From UBA685 sp049890215 (GTDB lineage Bacteria > Pseudomonadota > Alphaproteobacteria > Puniceispirillales > Puniceispirillaceae), in assembly GCA_049890215.1 (NCBI GenBank), contig JBMHBX010000039.1, positions 1-60,448 on the forward strand: a stretch of 60,448 nt of DNA, written 5' to 3'. The stretch's first letter is position 1. The number at the start of each line of letters is the position of its first letter. Under the pieces are notes generated by a model. That model was not told where the DNA came from, made no database searches, and saw only the letters and a program-made list of their open reading frames with translations. The translations under genes and the position numbers were made by a program. This document shows positions 8,433 to 17,154 of the stretch, one piece after another.

Positions 8433-9272
8433 ATGAGCGACAAATTATGGGAGGTATTTGCGGTAAAATATGCCATGAGAAATACCCGCACAAGACAAGA
8501 TAGCTTTATGTTTGACCCGCATCATAGCCATCAACATGATATGGATTATTTCATCTGGGTTTTACGCTCTGATAAGGACGTAATTTTGGTTGATACAGGT
8601 TATGATGAAGAAGAGGCGGAAAGACGAAATCGCCCTATCTTGCGCAATCAGCATGAAGCTCTAAAGGCTCTGTCATTGGCCCCTGAAACTATACAAAAAG
8701 TGATTATTACGCATTTGCATTATGATCATGCAGGCTCCCTTGCAAGCTATCCCAATGCAACTTTTTATGTTCATCCAGATGAAATGGCCTATGCGACAGG
8801 GCCGTGCATGTGTGAAGATGTCCTGCGCATGCCTTATAGCGGCAGCCATATTTGTGATGCTATCACCGCGCTATATTCCGGCAGATTATGCTTTACCCAA
8901 ACAAATCATCAAATCGCTGATGGAGTAAGTGTCCACCGCATAGGTGGCCATTCAAGAGGATTGCAGGCTGTGCGGGTAAAGACAGCCTCCGGATGGTTAT
9001 GTCTTGCCTCTGATGCAGCGCATTATTATGAAAATTTTATATTGCGAAAGCCTTTTCCGATTGTGGTCGATCTGGCAGATATGTATCAGGGCTATGACCT
9101 CATCCAGTCTTTAGCATCAACACCAAGCCTTGTTATCCCGGGGCATGACCCGCTAGTCTGCTCACTGTTTCCGGACTATGGTCAATCTGGATTTGTATGG
9201 CGCCTTGATAAAGGGACCATCGATAACAAGGTCATCAGCCCGGATGATTTTACACCTATGGCGCAAGGCTGA
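8433..9272 (+). CDS. MBL-fold hydrolase, AHL-lactonase-like
   Basis: A metallo-beta-lactamase-fold hydrolase of the N-acyl-homoserine-lactonase-like group. The dinuclear metal motif is complete: THLHYDHAG gives HxHxDH, a later His lies in GGHSRGLQ, an Asp in ASDAAHYY and a final His in IPGHDPLV. ATG 8433 gives MSDKLWEVFAVKYA, 279 residues, preceded by AGGAT about 9 bases upstream; GTG 8385 and ATG 8415 are also in frame. It is divergent from the Gfo/Idh/MocA gene. Family relatives cleave lactones, and a sugar lactone produced by the neighbouring dehydrogenase is as plausible a substrate as a quorum signal. No luxI/luxR is visible. Confidence 0.82.
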   Translation: MSDKLWEVFAVKYAMRNTRTRQDSFMFDPHHSHQHDMDYFIWVLRSDKDVILVDTGYDEEEAERRNRPILRNQHEALKALSLAPETIQKVIITHLHYDHAGSLASYPNATFYVHPDEMAYATGPCMCEDVLRMPYSGSHICDAITALYSGRLCFTQTNHQIADGVSVHRIGGHSRGLQAVRVKTASGWLCLASDAAHYYENFILRKPFPIVVDLADMYQGYDLIQSLASTPSLVIPGHDPLVCSLFPDYGQSGFVWRLDKGTIDNKVISPDDFTPMAQG

Positions 9273-9301
9273 AGACAAACCCCAGTCTGCAGCGCCCCAA
9301 A

Positions 9302-9679
9302 TCAAAGCGCTTTTTGACTTATCAGGGCTTCTAATTCAGCATTACCCCCGATCAGTGTGTTATCGACAAAAATCATCGGAAAAGTAGGCCAGCCTGTCCA
9401 CATTTTTATCGCAAGGCGTCTGTACCATCCTTGCAAATAGCTGCCATATTCAAGATAGACAAAATCGACCCCTGCTTTTGTCAGATTTGCACGGGCTTTG
9501 CGCACAGAATTATTGCCGCGCATGCCAACCACAACAATGCGGTTACCCATAACAGCGTCCTGAACTTCTGTGACTATATCAGACTGATATTGTGTGACCT
9601 TGTTATCAATAGCAGGATGAATATGTTCGCTTTTTAAGATAGGTCTCATAAGGGCGTCCTCTGTTTCAAAAAATGACAT
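9302..9679 (-). CDS. Glutaredoxin-like protein lacking all cysteines
   Basis: The C-terminal 80 residues follow a glutaredoxin fold: IVVVGMRG strand, a helix, FVYLEYGSY, then WTGWPTFPMIFVDNTLIGG with the cis-Pro (TFP) and Gly-Gly pair used for glutathione binding. The position of the CPYC/CGFS active site reads GNNS, and there is no cysteine anywhere in the 125 residues, so dithiol or monothiol redox chemistry is not possible. ATG 9679 is preferred over 9730 because AAAAGGG lies 5 bases upstream. The N-terminal 45 residues are not recognisable. It might bind glutathione or act as a structural partner; that is inference. Confidence 0.7.
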   Translation of the reverse strand: MSFFETEDALMRPILKSEHIHPAIDNKVTQYQSDIVTEVQDAVMGNRIVVVGMRGNNSVRKARANLTKAGVDFVYLEYGSYLQGWYRRLAIKMWTGWPTFPMIFVDNTLIGGNAELEALISQKAL

Positions 9680-9760
9680 AAGCGCCCTTTTGGTTATCAG
9701 CGCGTTGCGGATATTCTTACCATCTTTCATCCAAGACAGAAAAGACCTTAAGACTATTTG

Positions 9761-10813
9761 CTAACAGGATTTTTCATCATCACCAAAGAAATGAAGTCTT
9801 TTTCGATCAAAAGATAAGTGGACAGATTGTCCTGTCTTATAGGTGGTTTCATCCCCTACCCTGACAGTTAACACTCCTAATTCTGGGCATTCCACATAGA
9901 TGAAACAATCAGCGCCTAAATATTCATAAAGAACCACATTACCTGATACATCAGCCTTTTTATCTGTGACCATAATATGTTCTGGTCTTATACCGCAATA
10001 TATCGCTTTTTGCGAAGATTGGGATACGAAAGGCAAAGTGCCATGCCCTGATAAAGCAAACCCTTTGGTTGTTTCAGTACCGGGGAGGATATTCATCTTG
10101 GGGCTCCCAATAAATTGCGCCACAAATAAGCTTGAGGGCGTCTCATAAAGCTCTCTTGGGGTGCCAACTTGCTCTATCAGCCCATCACGAAGCACAACAA
10201 TCTTATCTGCCAAAGTCATGGCTTCGACCTGATCATGTGTGACATAAATCATTGTTGCCATTAAACGTTCATGTAGTTTGGCAATTTCAAAACGCATCTG
10301 CACGCGCAGCGCTGCATCAAGATTTGACAAAGGCTCATCAAATAAAAAGCCTTTCGGCTCACGCACAATGGCACGCCCAATGGCAACGCGCTGACGCTGT
10401 CCTCCTGATAATTCTTTTGGACGGCGTTTCAGATAATCATCAAGCTCTAAGATCGCTGACGCCTGTTTTACCTTTGCCTTTATATCTTCAGAAGGCACAC
10501 CCGCTGTTTTCAGGCCAAAACCAACATTATCCTCAACATTCATATGAGGATAAAGCGCATAAGATTGAAAGACCATTGATAAGGCTCGTTCAGATGGCAC
10601 CTTGTCTGTCACTCGCTCTCCATCAAGGTAAATATCGCCATAACTTGTCTCTTCCAGACCCGCAATCATCCGCAACAAGGTTGATTTACCGCAGCCTGAC
10701 GGGCCAACAAATACCACCATTTCCCCATCTTCAATCTCAAGATTAATGCCTTTAATGACTTGTGTGTCACCAAACCATTTTTCAATATTTTCAAGCTTTA
10801 TAGCCCCCATCAT
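9761..10813 (-). CDS. Carbohydrate ABC transporter ATP-binding protein, MalK/UgpC type
   Basis: This is the energising subunit of the ABC importer encoded upstream in the same operon. The 350-residue product has Walker A GPSGCGKST (about 37-45), Q-loop MVFQSYALYPHM, the signature LSGGQRQRVAIGRA, Walker B GFLFDEPLSNLD and the switch His in YVTHDQ. A C-terminal OB-type regulatory domain follows (GIRPEHI, YLGADCFIYVE). ATG 10813 (or the adjacent ATG 10810) follows AAGGAG at 4-7 bases; a longer frame to 10906 overlaps the glycosidase gene and adds nothing recognisable. It is last in the lacI-SBP-permease-permease-glycosidase-ATPase unit. Confidence 0.95.
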   Translation of the reverse strand: MMGAIKLENIEKWFGDTQVIKGINLEIEDGEMVVFVGPSGCGKSTLLRMIAGLEETSYGDIYLDGERVTDKVPSERALSMVFQSYALYPHMNVEDNVGFGLKTAGVPSEDIKAKVKQASAILELDDYLKRRPKELSGGQRQRVAIGRAIVREPKGFLFDEPLSNLDAALRVQMRFEIAKLHERLMATMIYVTHDQVEAMTLADKIVVLRDGLIEQVGTPRELYETPSSLFVAQFIGSPKMNILPGTETTKGFALSGHGTLPFVSQSSQKAIYCGIRPEHIMVTDKKADVSGNVVLYEYLGADCFIYVECPELGVLTVRVGDETTYKTGQSVHLSFDRKRLHFFGDDEKSC

Positions 10814-10821
10814 GCGGCTCC

Positions 10822-12114
10822 TTATGCAGGTGAAGAGTTGGAGAATGAAGGACTGGCCCAAGCAAGCCAGAGAGCGGCAGTCCAGGAAAAATCCCGACCA
10901 ATACAACCGGCGCCACTCAGAGGATCAAAACATTCATAAAATCCAGATAATTCTATGACCTGCTTCAAATCTGAACGCATTTTATGAGCTAAGTCATCAT
11001 AGCCCTGCTCTGCAAGACCTTTGGCGATCATATAATTCATTTGACACCATAATGGCCCGCACCAATAGCGCTGACTTTCAAATAAAGGGGCATCCGGATC
11101 CCAACTGGATTGTCCAAATTGGGTTTGAGAGGCGATACGCTCCATATGCAAAATTGTTTTTGCACGTTGCTCATCCGTTCCGATGCCAGCATAAAAACAT
11201 AACGCACTTGCGTTTGAAAAGCCGTTTGAAAACTCACCTGTATGCACATCCCACGCACAAAAAGCGCTGTAATCTTCATTCCAGAACTGATGAGCTGCTA
11301 CCTCTGCTTTGGCAATCCACTTTTTGATAATCTCAGCTTGTTTGGTAAACCCGAATTGCTCTGCCAGCCATAACAAATCTCTGTCTGCACGCAATAATAT
11401 GAAAAATATACCAGGATCAGCCATTAAAAACGGGCCCTGATTTGTGAGGGTTTTTTGATCCCAATCATGGTCACGTCCAAATTTCACAATAGAAATATAT
11501 TTATCATATTCTTCCTGACTAGGACGCTCAGCAGGATCTGCATGTTCTATATCTTTGCGCTGATAGGGTTCCAAATCTGGATCAGTTTGCATATTGCCCA
11601 ACCCAATTTTCCAATCCGGGCAATTATCTCTTCCCGTCTCCCATGGGTGAACTGTACACACCACATCCTGACCGTCAGGTGTCCTGTAATCATGCCACCA
11701 ATGGTGCCATTTCATCATCTGGGGAAACAGATTGCGGGCACGATCCAGGCCTTTTTGTCCTTGCTCTTTGGCAAATTGTGCGACTACGGATGCCAAAACT
11801 GGAGGCTGAGAGATACCTGTCCCATCTATAGGCCCGTTATTTGTTTGCCAAATCTTTGGTCCCGGAAAATAATCTTCGTCATCATTTCGAAAAATAATAG
11901 ATGGTATCATGCCATCATAGGCCTGCCCTTCCACAAGCATTTCCAACTCGCGCCATGCTCTTTCACTATCCATTGTTGCAATGCCAATCGCAATAAAAGC
12001 AGAATCCCAATTCCACTGAAACGGATAAAGACGCGCTGTCGGGATGGTAAAACCGCCCCGGTCATTTTTTTTCAGGATAGTTCTGGCTTGCTCATCTAAA
12101 TCAATCACTGTCAC
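10822..12114 (-). CDS. GH63-type glycoside hydrolase (glucosyl/mannosylglycerate hydrolase-like)
   Basis: The 430-residue product looks like an (alpha/alpha)6-barrel glycosidase of the mannosylglycerate/glucosylglycerate hydrolase (MGH1-like) branch of GH63. Visible family features are YPFQWNWDSAF near residue 30, DGMIPSIIF near 87, a central HPWETGRDN with a candidate acidic catalytic residue, FSNGFSNASAL, and SQRYWCGPLWCQMNYMIAKGL near the end. There is no signal peptide, so it acts in the cytoplasm, on something the ABC transporter brings in. GTG 12114 directly follows the TAA of the upstream permease and has AAAGGG in front. Alternative readings are a trehalase-like or other alpha-glucosidase activity. 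Confidence 0.8.
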   Translation of the reverse strand: MTVIDLDEQARTILKKNDRGGFTIPTARLYPFQWNWDSAFIAIGIATMDSERAWRELEMLVEGQAYDGMIPSIIFRNDDEDYFPGPKIWQTNNGPIDGTGISQPPVLASVVAQFAKEQGQKGLDRARNLFPQMMKWHHWWHDYRTPDGQDVVCTVHPWETGRDNCPDWKIGLGNMQTDPDLEPYQRKDIEHADPAERPSQEEYDKYISIVKFGRDHDWDQKTLTNQGPFLMADPGIFFILLRADRDLLWLAEQFGFTKQAEIIKKWIAKAEVAAHQFWNEDYSAFCAWDVHTGEFSNGFSNASALCFYAGIGTDEQRAKTILHMERIASQTQFGQSSWDPDAPLFESQRYWCGPLWCQMNYMIAKGLAEQGYDDLAHKMRSDLKQVIELSGFYECFDPLSGAGCIGRDFSWTAALWLAWASPSFSNSSPA

Positions 12115-13344
12115 TTACCCTTTCACACTGCCAGCTGTCAGGCCCGACACAAGATATTTTTCAAACCACAAGAAAATCACAAGAACAGGTACAGTCGCGA
12201 CCACTGAGCCTGCCATCAAATGCTGTCTTGGTACTTCTGAAGAATTCAAAGAGACAACTCCACGTGACAATGTAAAGATCTGGAAATCATCTAAAAACAT
12301 AAAGGCAAATAAGAATTCATTCCACGCAATCATAAACACATATAAAGAGACAGACGCTAAGGCAGGCAACGCCAAAGGCATGGTAATTTTTGTAATGACC
12401 TGCCAACGAGATAACCCATCCATAAGTCCTGCTTCTTCCAGCTCTGCCGGCAAGCCGCGAAAATAGCCTTGTAACATATAAAGCGCGACCGGGATTGTCG
12501 TTGCAGGATAAACAACCATCAACCCTATCAGGGAATCGCGCAAACCAAGCTGTGCGAAAATCGCATAAAGCGGTATCACAAGAACAATGGCAGGCACCAT
12601 ATATATCAATAAAATTGACCGTGATAAAAAGAGCTGACCGGGAAAACGTAATCTTGCAACAGCATATGCGCCTGGTATGGCAAAACAAAGTGTTACCAAA
12701 ACCGTTACCACCGAGACGACAGATGAATTAATCAGGAAAGTGGCGAAATGGTAATCTGTAAATAATTCTATGTAAGATCTGAAAAGCGCGTGAAAACCGC
12801 CTGATAGATCTACTGAGAAATCAAGTGGATTTTTGAGTAATGATTGCTGGCTTTTCAGGCTTGTCATTACCATGACATAAAAGGGGAGCGCTACAAAAAC
12901 AGTGAATAATAACAGCCCTATCCCTTTCAGAAAACGAATAATAATCACTTCTATCAGATAGCGTTTGACCGACCCTGTTACATAGCCTGAAAAGCCAAGG
13001 AATAGAGACCCTGCCACAAAACAAGCCCATATAATAAGGGCAATGATTTGGATGATGATATTTTCTGAAACGCTGAGACCAAATGGCTCAAACCCAGATA
13101 GAACCCCTCCTAAAATGACCGCAATCATGACCATAAAAAGATAGGTCTTCAGATTTCTGTTTGTTGGTGAAATGGCAAGATGTGTGATACCAACCAGACC
13201 ACCTGCAAGCGCTGAGGCGCCAATGGCAGGCACCATAATAATGCCTGTTATCAACATGGTCAGCAGACTGGTTAACACCATCCATAAAGCGCCCCATATA
13301 AGCCCAAATACAGCTGCCAGAGCTGTCACATTACCCCAACGCAT
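12115..13344 (-). CDS. Carbohydrate ABC transporter permease with an extra N-terminal membrane region
   Basis: This is the second inner-membrane permease of the importer. Residues 130-409 are a normal MalG-type permease: an FTVFVALPFYVMVMTSLK start, a helix bundle, and the cytoplasmic EAA coupling loop ELEEAGLMDGLSRWQVITKITMPLALPAL, ending near TAGSVKG. Before it come about 130 unusual residues with four hydrophobic helices (AAVFGLIWGALWMVL, IMVPAIGASALAGGLVGI, LFMVMIAVILGGVLSG, IIQIIALIIWACFVAGSLFLGF), not found in ordinary MalG proteins. ATG 13344 overlaps the upstream stop by one base (TGATG); a GTG one codon earlier is also possible. Confidence 0.9.
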   Translation of the reverse strand: MRWGNVTALAAVFGLIWGALWMVLTSLLTMLITGIIMVPAIGASALAGGLVGITHLAISPTNRNLKTYLFMVMIAVILGGVLSGFEPFGLSVSENIIIQIIALIIWACFVAGSLFLGFSGYVTGSVKRYLIEVIIIRFLKGIGLLLFTVFVALPFYVMVMTSLKSQQSLLKNPLDFSVDLSGGFHALFRSYIELFTDYHFATFLINSSVVSVVTVLVTLCFAIPGAYAVARLRFPGQLFLSRSILLIYMVPAIVLVIPLYAIFAQLGLRDSLIGLMVVYPATTIPVALYMLQGYFRGLPAELEEAGLMDGLSRWQVITKITMPLALPALASVSLYVFMIAWNEFLFAFMFLDDFQIFTLSRGVVSLNSSEVPRQHLMAGSVVATVPVLVIFLWFEKYLVSGLTAGSVKG

Positions 13345-14624
13345 CACGCATCATCCTGTGGTGAAAATCTAAAGAATAAAATCGCAAACGACAGCAACAC
13401 AACAAACACAACAACAGCAACTGCCGCCCCTGCCCCAAGATTAGAGACAGCAAAGGCTTGCTCATAGACATCAACAGTCAAAGTTCTGGTGCCTGCCGCG
13501 CCGCCTGTCAAAAGGAAAATATCGTCAAATTTATTAAAGGTCCAAATGAAGCGAAGCAAAAATAAGACAGATAATATCCCAACAAGTTGCGGCAATGATA
13601 AATACCAAAATTGTTGAAATGGCGTTGCGCCATCCATTTCTGCTGCTTCGTACATATCAGTTGAAATTGACTGCATGCGTGCAAGGATGAATAAAAATGA
13701 CAGGGGAAAATAACGCCATGCCTCAAAAGCAATGACAGTGGTCAATGCCATTGGAAAATGCCATGTCATCCCCAGCACTTCAAATTCAATATGTTTTTGG
13801 CCCAAAAAGTTAATCGGCCCCGTGGTCACGCCCATTTGTGTGAGCATGGCATTAAACGTACCCCCCGGCCCGGCATCAAGCAATAACACCCATGCAAATG
13901 CGACCGCTATCACAGGCGCAACATACGGAAATAAGAAAAGCCCTCGTAAAATTGGCCTGCCAAAAAAGGAACTATTCAATATTTGTGCTGCAAACAGCCC
14001 AAGGACTAAAGCGCCCAGAGTGCCAAAAATAGTGTAATAGAATGAAACCCGTAACACAGACCAGAATTCATCTGCGGAAAAAATCTTTGCAAAATTGGCA
14101 AAGGTAAATGTGAAACTAGTCAGGACATTGACGGTGGTAAAGCTTGCGACTGGCTTGGATGACCGTGCTCTAATACCGTTATCAATGTAAATTTGCTCCG
14201 CTATGGCGCCGATTTTGATATCAAGTCGCTGCCCCCCTGCCATTGTGCCAATATCACAAGACAAAATTTGTTCTCGCTGCTGACAATTTTCAGGCATATC
14301 AGTAAGACGCAACCCATCTGGCAGACTATCTGTGAACACAAGATCTGATAAGGCTTCTTTTTTAGAAGAATTCCTGACACGATAGCGAATAACAACCTCT
14401 TGATTAGGGAGCTTTGGCTTCGGCTTTACCTGCTCATTAAACATAGGTCTGGCAGATCGCAAGTCGCCTAATTCTACTGATTTGAAACTGATCCAGAAAT
14501 TGGCCAAAAGCGGCAGCAAAACTATGCTGAGCACAATCAGAAATGTTGGAAGTAGCATCCGGTAAGCAAGAAATCTTTCTCGCTTCGCCAAAGGTCCCAC
14601 TTGTTTTGGCGGACGTGACTGCAC
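13344..14624 (-). CDS. Carbohydrate ABC transporter permease with a large periplasmic insert
   Basis: This is the first permease (MalF type) of the importer, 426 residues with a GTG start (AAAGGG 9 bases upstream). The first helix is around residues 22-42. It is followed by an inserted segment of about 110 residues, roughly 60-170, before the second helix. The insert reads like a DUF11/Ig-like beta domain: VVIRYRVRNSSKKEALSDL, TDSLPDGLRL, a Cys-containing ENCQQREQILSCDIGTM, then GGQRLDIKIGAIA. The remaining C-terminal part is a standard permease with the EAA loop YEAAEMDGATPFQQFWYLSLPQL. MalF of E. coli also has a periplasmic domain at this position, but this one looks unrelated. Confidence 0.9.
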   Translation of the reverse strand: MQSRPPKQVGPLAKRERFLAYRMLLPTFLIVLSIVLLPLLANFWISFKSVELGDLRSARPMFNEQVKPKPKLPNQEVVIRYRVRNSSKKEALSDLVFTDSLPDGLRLTDMPENCQQREQILSCDIGTMAGGQRLDIKIGAIAEQIYIDNGIRARSSKPVASFTTVNVLTSFTFTFANFAKIFSADEFWSVLRVSFYYTIFGTLGALVLGLFAAQILNSSFFGRPILRGLFLFPYVAPVIAVAFAWVLLLDAGPGGTFNAMLTQMGVTTGPINFLGQKHIEFEVLGMTWHFPMALTTVIAFEAWRYFPLSFLFILARMQSISTDMYEAAEMDGATPFQQFWYLSLPQLVGILSVLFLLRFIWTFNKFDDIFLLTGGAAGTRTLTVDVYEQAFAVSNLGAGAAVAVVVFVVLLSFAILFFRFSPQDDA

Positions 14625-14675
14625 AACGAACGACCCTTTGTAAAAAGTGATTTACTAATAAATAAAAGAAAGTGA

Positions 14676-14697
14676 GGGCAGCGCTAATCCGCTGCCC
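14676..14697 (-). terminator. Intercistronic hairpin between binding protein and permease genes
   Basis: GGGCAGCG (14676-14683) pairs perfectly with CGCTGCCC (14690-14697) around a 6-base loop. On the coding (minus) strand it is followed by a pyrimidine-rich run, TCACTTTCTTTTATT. It lies 16 bases after the binding-protein stop and is probably a partial terminator or RNA stabiliser that keeps binding-protein levels above those of the permeases. Confidence 0.7.
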
Positions 14698-14713
14698 CCT
14701 GCCTCTTGGAGGA

Positions 14714-16054
14714 TTAAAGCGCTTTGTGCTTTGCTACAATTTCAGCAGCCGCATCATCAAGTGAAATCTCACCATCAATATATTTGCGGATGACCTGTGA
14801 CATAACACGTGCATTTACCATCTTTGACGCTGTTGCCAATTGGCCGTCAGACACACCCCAACGGTCACCAACAGACAGACCAGCAACGATATCGTCAATG
14901 ACCTTCTTTGGATAAATATTGGCTAGTGGCTCTTTGCGATCAACACCAACATCTAGGCTTGCCCATAGCTTTTCATATCTTGTGTCGCCACCGAATTGGC
15001 CCATGCGCACAGGGAATTTACCCTCTGGCGCCATACCAAGCCAATCACCATAGCCTTTTGAGACAACGAATTTGATAAACTCAGCAGCCACATCTGTGTT
15101 TGCATCAGCAGTAATACCCAAATAACGAACGTCTGCATAAGCAGCACCGGCATCATTACCAGGACCAGAGAAGACTGTCACAAAGCCTGTGTCTTGTGCC
15201 AATTCTTTTGATGTTGGATCATCATTGATTGTCACAGGTGCTGAATCACGAAGACCGCCCAATTCATCCAACAATGATGGTGACCAGATGATCATAGCTG
15301 CCTTACCGTCAAGGTAAAGTTCACGGCTTTGCTTCCAATACAAATCACCTTCAGGTGAAGCATCTGCGATTGTCTTATAGAATGACAAAACATTTTTCAG
15401 CTTGCTTGTGTCTTCATTGACTGACCCATCAGCGTTCACAGGTGAATAACCGGCGGCCAGTGAAATATGTTCAATCAATTGCATCATATAGGTTTCGTCA
15501 ATCTTTGTTGCTGCAACAAAACCATACATTGATGGCGGGTTGTGAAGTGCACTGATTGCCGCTTCAATATCAGCAAAAGATTTTGGAGCTTTCAGGCCAG
15601 CATCTGCGAACAGATCTGAGCGATACACAACAAGTTGTGTCCAACCATCAGTTGGAACAGACACAATTTCACCATCTGATTTCGCCATATTCAATGGGCC
15701 AGAGGCAAAGGTATTTGCACCTAAATCATCAATCACTTCAGTTGCTGCACCAGAATCAAGGATACCAGCTTCTGCAAACGGAAGCAGGTGCTGAACAGTG
15801 TGGTTCAGAACATCTGGCAATTCGCCCGCTGCAAAGGCAGCTGTCGCTCTTGCCGCAATGTCTTTTTCTGTTACGGCAACGACATTAACTGTGTGACCTG
15901 TAGCTGCATTAAAGTCAGCAGCAATCTGCTGTTGACGGGCCATTCTGTCTGGCTGCTCTTCCATTGTCCACATGGTGATTTCATCAGCCATAGCTGACGA
16001 TAACATTGTGGCAGAGAGCAACAGGCTTGCCCCCATCATTGTAAACTTCTTCAT
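14714..16054 (-). CDS. Extracellular sugar-binding protein of the ABC importer
   Basis: A family-1 periplasmic solute-binding protein, 446 residues, that hands a carbohydrate to the permeases encoded downstream. It has a signal peptide (ASLLLSATMLSSAMA, cleavage after AMA). The mature start is typical of this family (EITMWTMEEQPDRMARQQQIAADFNAATG), and the hinge regions include PTDGWTQLVVYRSDLFADAGLKAPKSF. The start has a strong AGGAGG upstream. It is the first transport gene after lacI (27-base gap) and is separated from the permeases by a hairpin. Aromatic residues typical of sugar pockets are present, but the ligand is not readable from sequence. Confidence 0.92.
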   Translation of the reverse strand: MKKFTMMGASLLLSATMLSSAMADEITMWTMEEQPDRMARQQQIAADFNAATGHTVNVVAVTEKDIAARATAAFAAGELPDVLNHTVQHLLPFAEAGILDSGAATEVIDDLGANTFASGPLNMAKSDGEIVSVPTDGWTQLVVYRSDLFADAGLKAPKSFADIEAAISALHNPPSMYGFVAATKIDETYMMQLIEHISLAAGYSPVNADGSVNEDTSKLKNVLSFYKTIADASPEGDLYWKQSRELYLDGKAAMIIWSPSLLDELGGLRDSAPVTINDDPTSKELAQDTGFVTVFSGPGNDAGAAYADVRYLGITADANTDVAAEFIKFVVSKGYGDWLGMAPEGKFPVRMGQFGGDTRYEKLWASLDVGVDRKEPLANIYPKKVIDDIVAGLSVGDRWGVSDGQLATASKMVNARVMSQVIRKYIDGEISLDDAAAEIVAKHKAL

Positions 16055-16081
16055 TCTTTCCTCCTTAAGAAGTTAACGACA

Positions 16082-17110
16082 TTATAAATGATCCATTACC
16101 GGACCATCGCTCATTCGGCGCACTAATTTAGCGCTTCGGAGTTCTTGATAATCTGTTGGGTTGCCGCCATCGATAATCGCAAGAAGCATATCACCTATCT
16201 GGCGCCCAGAATGGCTAAGCGGCTGTGCCATAGTGGTAAGAGGGGGATTGGTATGTTTACCAAAGGCAAGGCCGTCATAACCAATCACACTGACATCCCT
16301 GCCAGGCACAAGCCCTTTCGAGCGAATAGCAGCAAGAGCGCCGATAGCTTGTGTATCAGTGGCGCATAATATCGCGGTCGGCGATGTGTGAGCGTTTAAC
16401 AGATTAATGGCAGCGCGCTCTCCGGCATCATCTGTCAATTCTGCTATATCAATCAGCTGATCATCTACCAGAAGGCCGTTAGAGATCATACCATCGCGAT
16501 AACCATCAAGGCGCATTTGTGCAAAATGATAATAAGTGGGAGCGCCAATGAAGCCAATTTTTTGATGGCCAAGCATGCATAAGTGGTCGATTGCCTCTAT
16601 AAAGGCGGTTTTACTATCAACATCATACCAAGCGTAATCATCATGATGAACAGAGCGGCCATGGACAATAAATGGCAATTTATATCTTTGTAAAAGCTCA
16701 ATCCTTGAATCTTGTTTATAAGGGCGAGATATAACAACGCCGCTAACCTTGCCTGAACTGGATAATTTAGAGATTGTCTGGGCTTCATCTTCAATTGAAC
16801 TAGCCTGGACAACAAGCAAATCCCAATTGCGTTTTGCCAATGACTGGCCAAGACCTTCCAAAAGCTGCGATACGAAAGGCTCTGATAATGCATTTGTATT
16901 AGCCGGCATCAGATAGGCAACCGCTTCTGATACGCCCTTGGCAAGTCGGCGCGCTGTCTGGTTTGCATTGTAATTATGCTTTTCTGCCAGCGCTGTGACA
17001 CGCTCTCTTGTTGCCTCAGAGATATCTGAATACCCATTAAGCGCACGCGAAACAGTCCCTTCTGTGAGACCTAGTTCTTTTGCCAAAAATTTCAGGCTAA
17101 TTTTTTGCAT
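16082..17110 (-). CDS. LacI-family transcriptional regulator
   Basis: The 342-residue product has an N-terminal LacI helix-turn-helix (SLKFLAKELGLTEGTVSRALNGYSDISEATRERV, with the hinge-helix segment NQTARRLAKG), followed by a periplasmic-binding-protein-like sensor domain (VSGVVISRPYKQDSR, FVIHGRSVHHDDYAWYDVD, KIGFIGAPTYYH, PTAILCATDTQAIGALAAIRSKGLVPG). It is the first gene of the ABC importer unit, and its start lies 22 bases from a perfect palindromic operator, so it probably represses its own operon and the divergent cupin gene until a sugar binds. Confidence 0.93.
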   Translation of the reverse strand: MQKISLKFLAKELGLTEGTVSRALNGYSDISEATRERVTALAEKHNYNANQTARRLAKGVSEAVAYLMPANTNALSEPFVSQLLEGLGQSLAKRNWDLLVVQASSIEDEAQTISKLSSSGKVSGVVISRPYKQDSRIELLQRYKLPFIVHGRSVHHDDYAWYDVDSKTAFIEAIDHLCMLGHQKIGFIGAPTYYHFAQMRLDGYRDGMISNGLLVDDQLIDIAELTDDAGERAAINLLNAHTSPTAILCATDTQAIGALAAIRSKGLVPGRDVSVIGYDGLAFGKHTNPPLTTMAQPLSHSGRQIGDMLLAIIDGGNPTDYQELRSAKLVRRMSDGPVMDHL

Positions 17111-17132
17111 GTTCCCCCCATTTTATTACGCT

Positions 17133-17154
17133 ATTCCGAAAGCGCTTTCGGAAT
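17133..17154. promoter_or_regulatory. LacI-family operator, 22-bp perfect palindrome
   Basis: A perfect 22-bp inverted repeat whose core is CCGAAAGCGCTTTCGG, with the central CG step typical of LacI/GalR operators. It lies 23 bases upstream of lacI and 98 bases upstream of the cupin start, in the only divergent space of this region. Confidence 0.85.

Noticed and set aside
8433..9272. Quorum-quenching AHL lactonase as a firm call
   Set aside because: Only the general MBL motif is seen; no quorum-sensing genes nearby and many relatives have other substrates.
9304..9313. AAAGCGCTTT resembling the core of the LacI operator
   Set aside because: It is within the 3' end of the glutaredoxin-like gene and lacks the outer CCG/CGG; the same 10-mer core also occurs at other coding sites such as the end of the binding-protein gene.
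11455..12099. 214-codon open frame on the plus strand
   Set aside because: Antisense to the GH63-type gene, no ribosome site, no domain pattern; the opposite frame is clearly coding.
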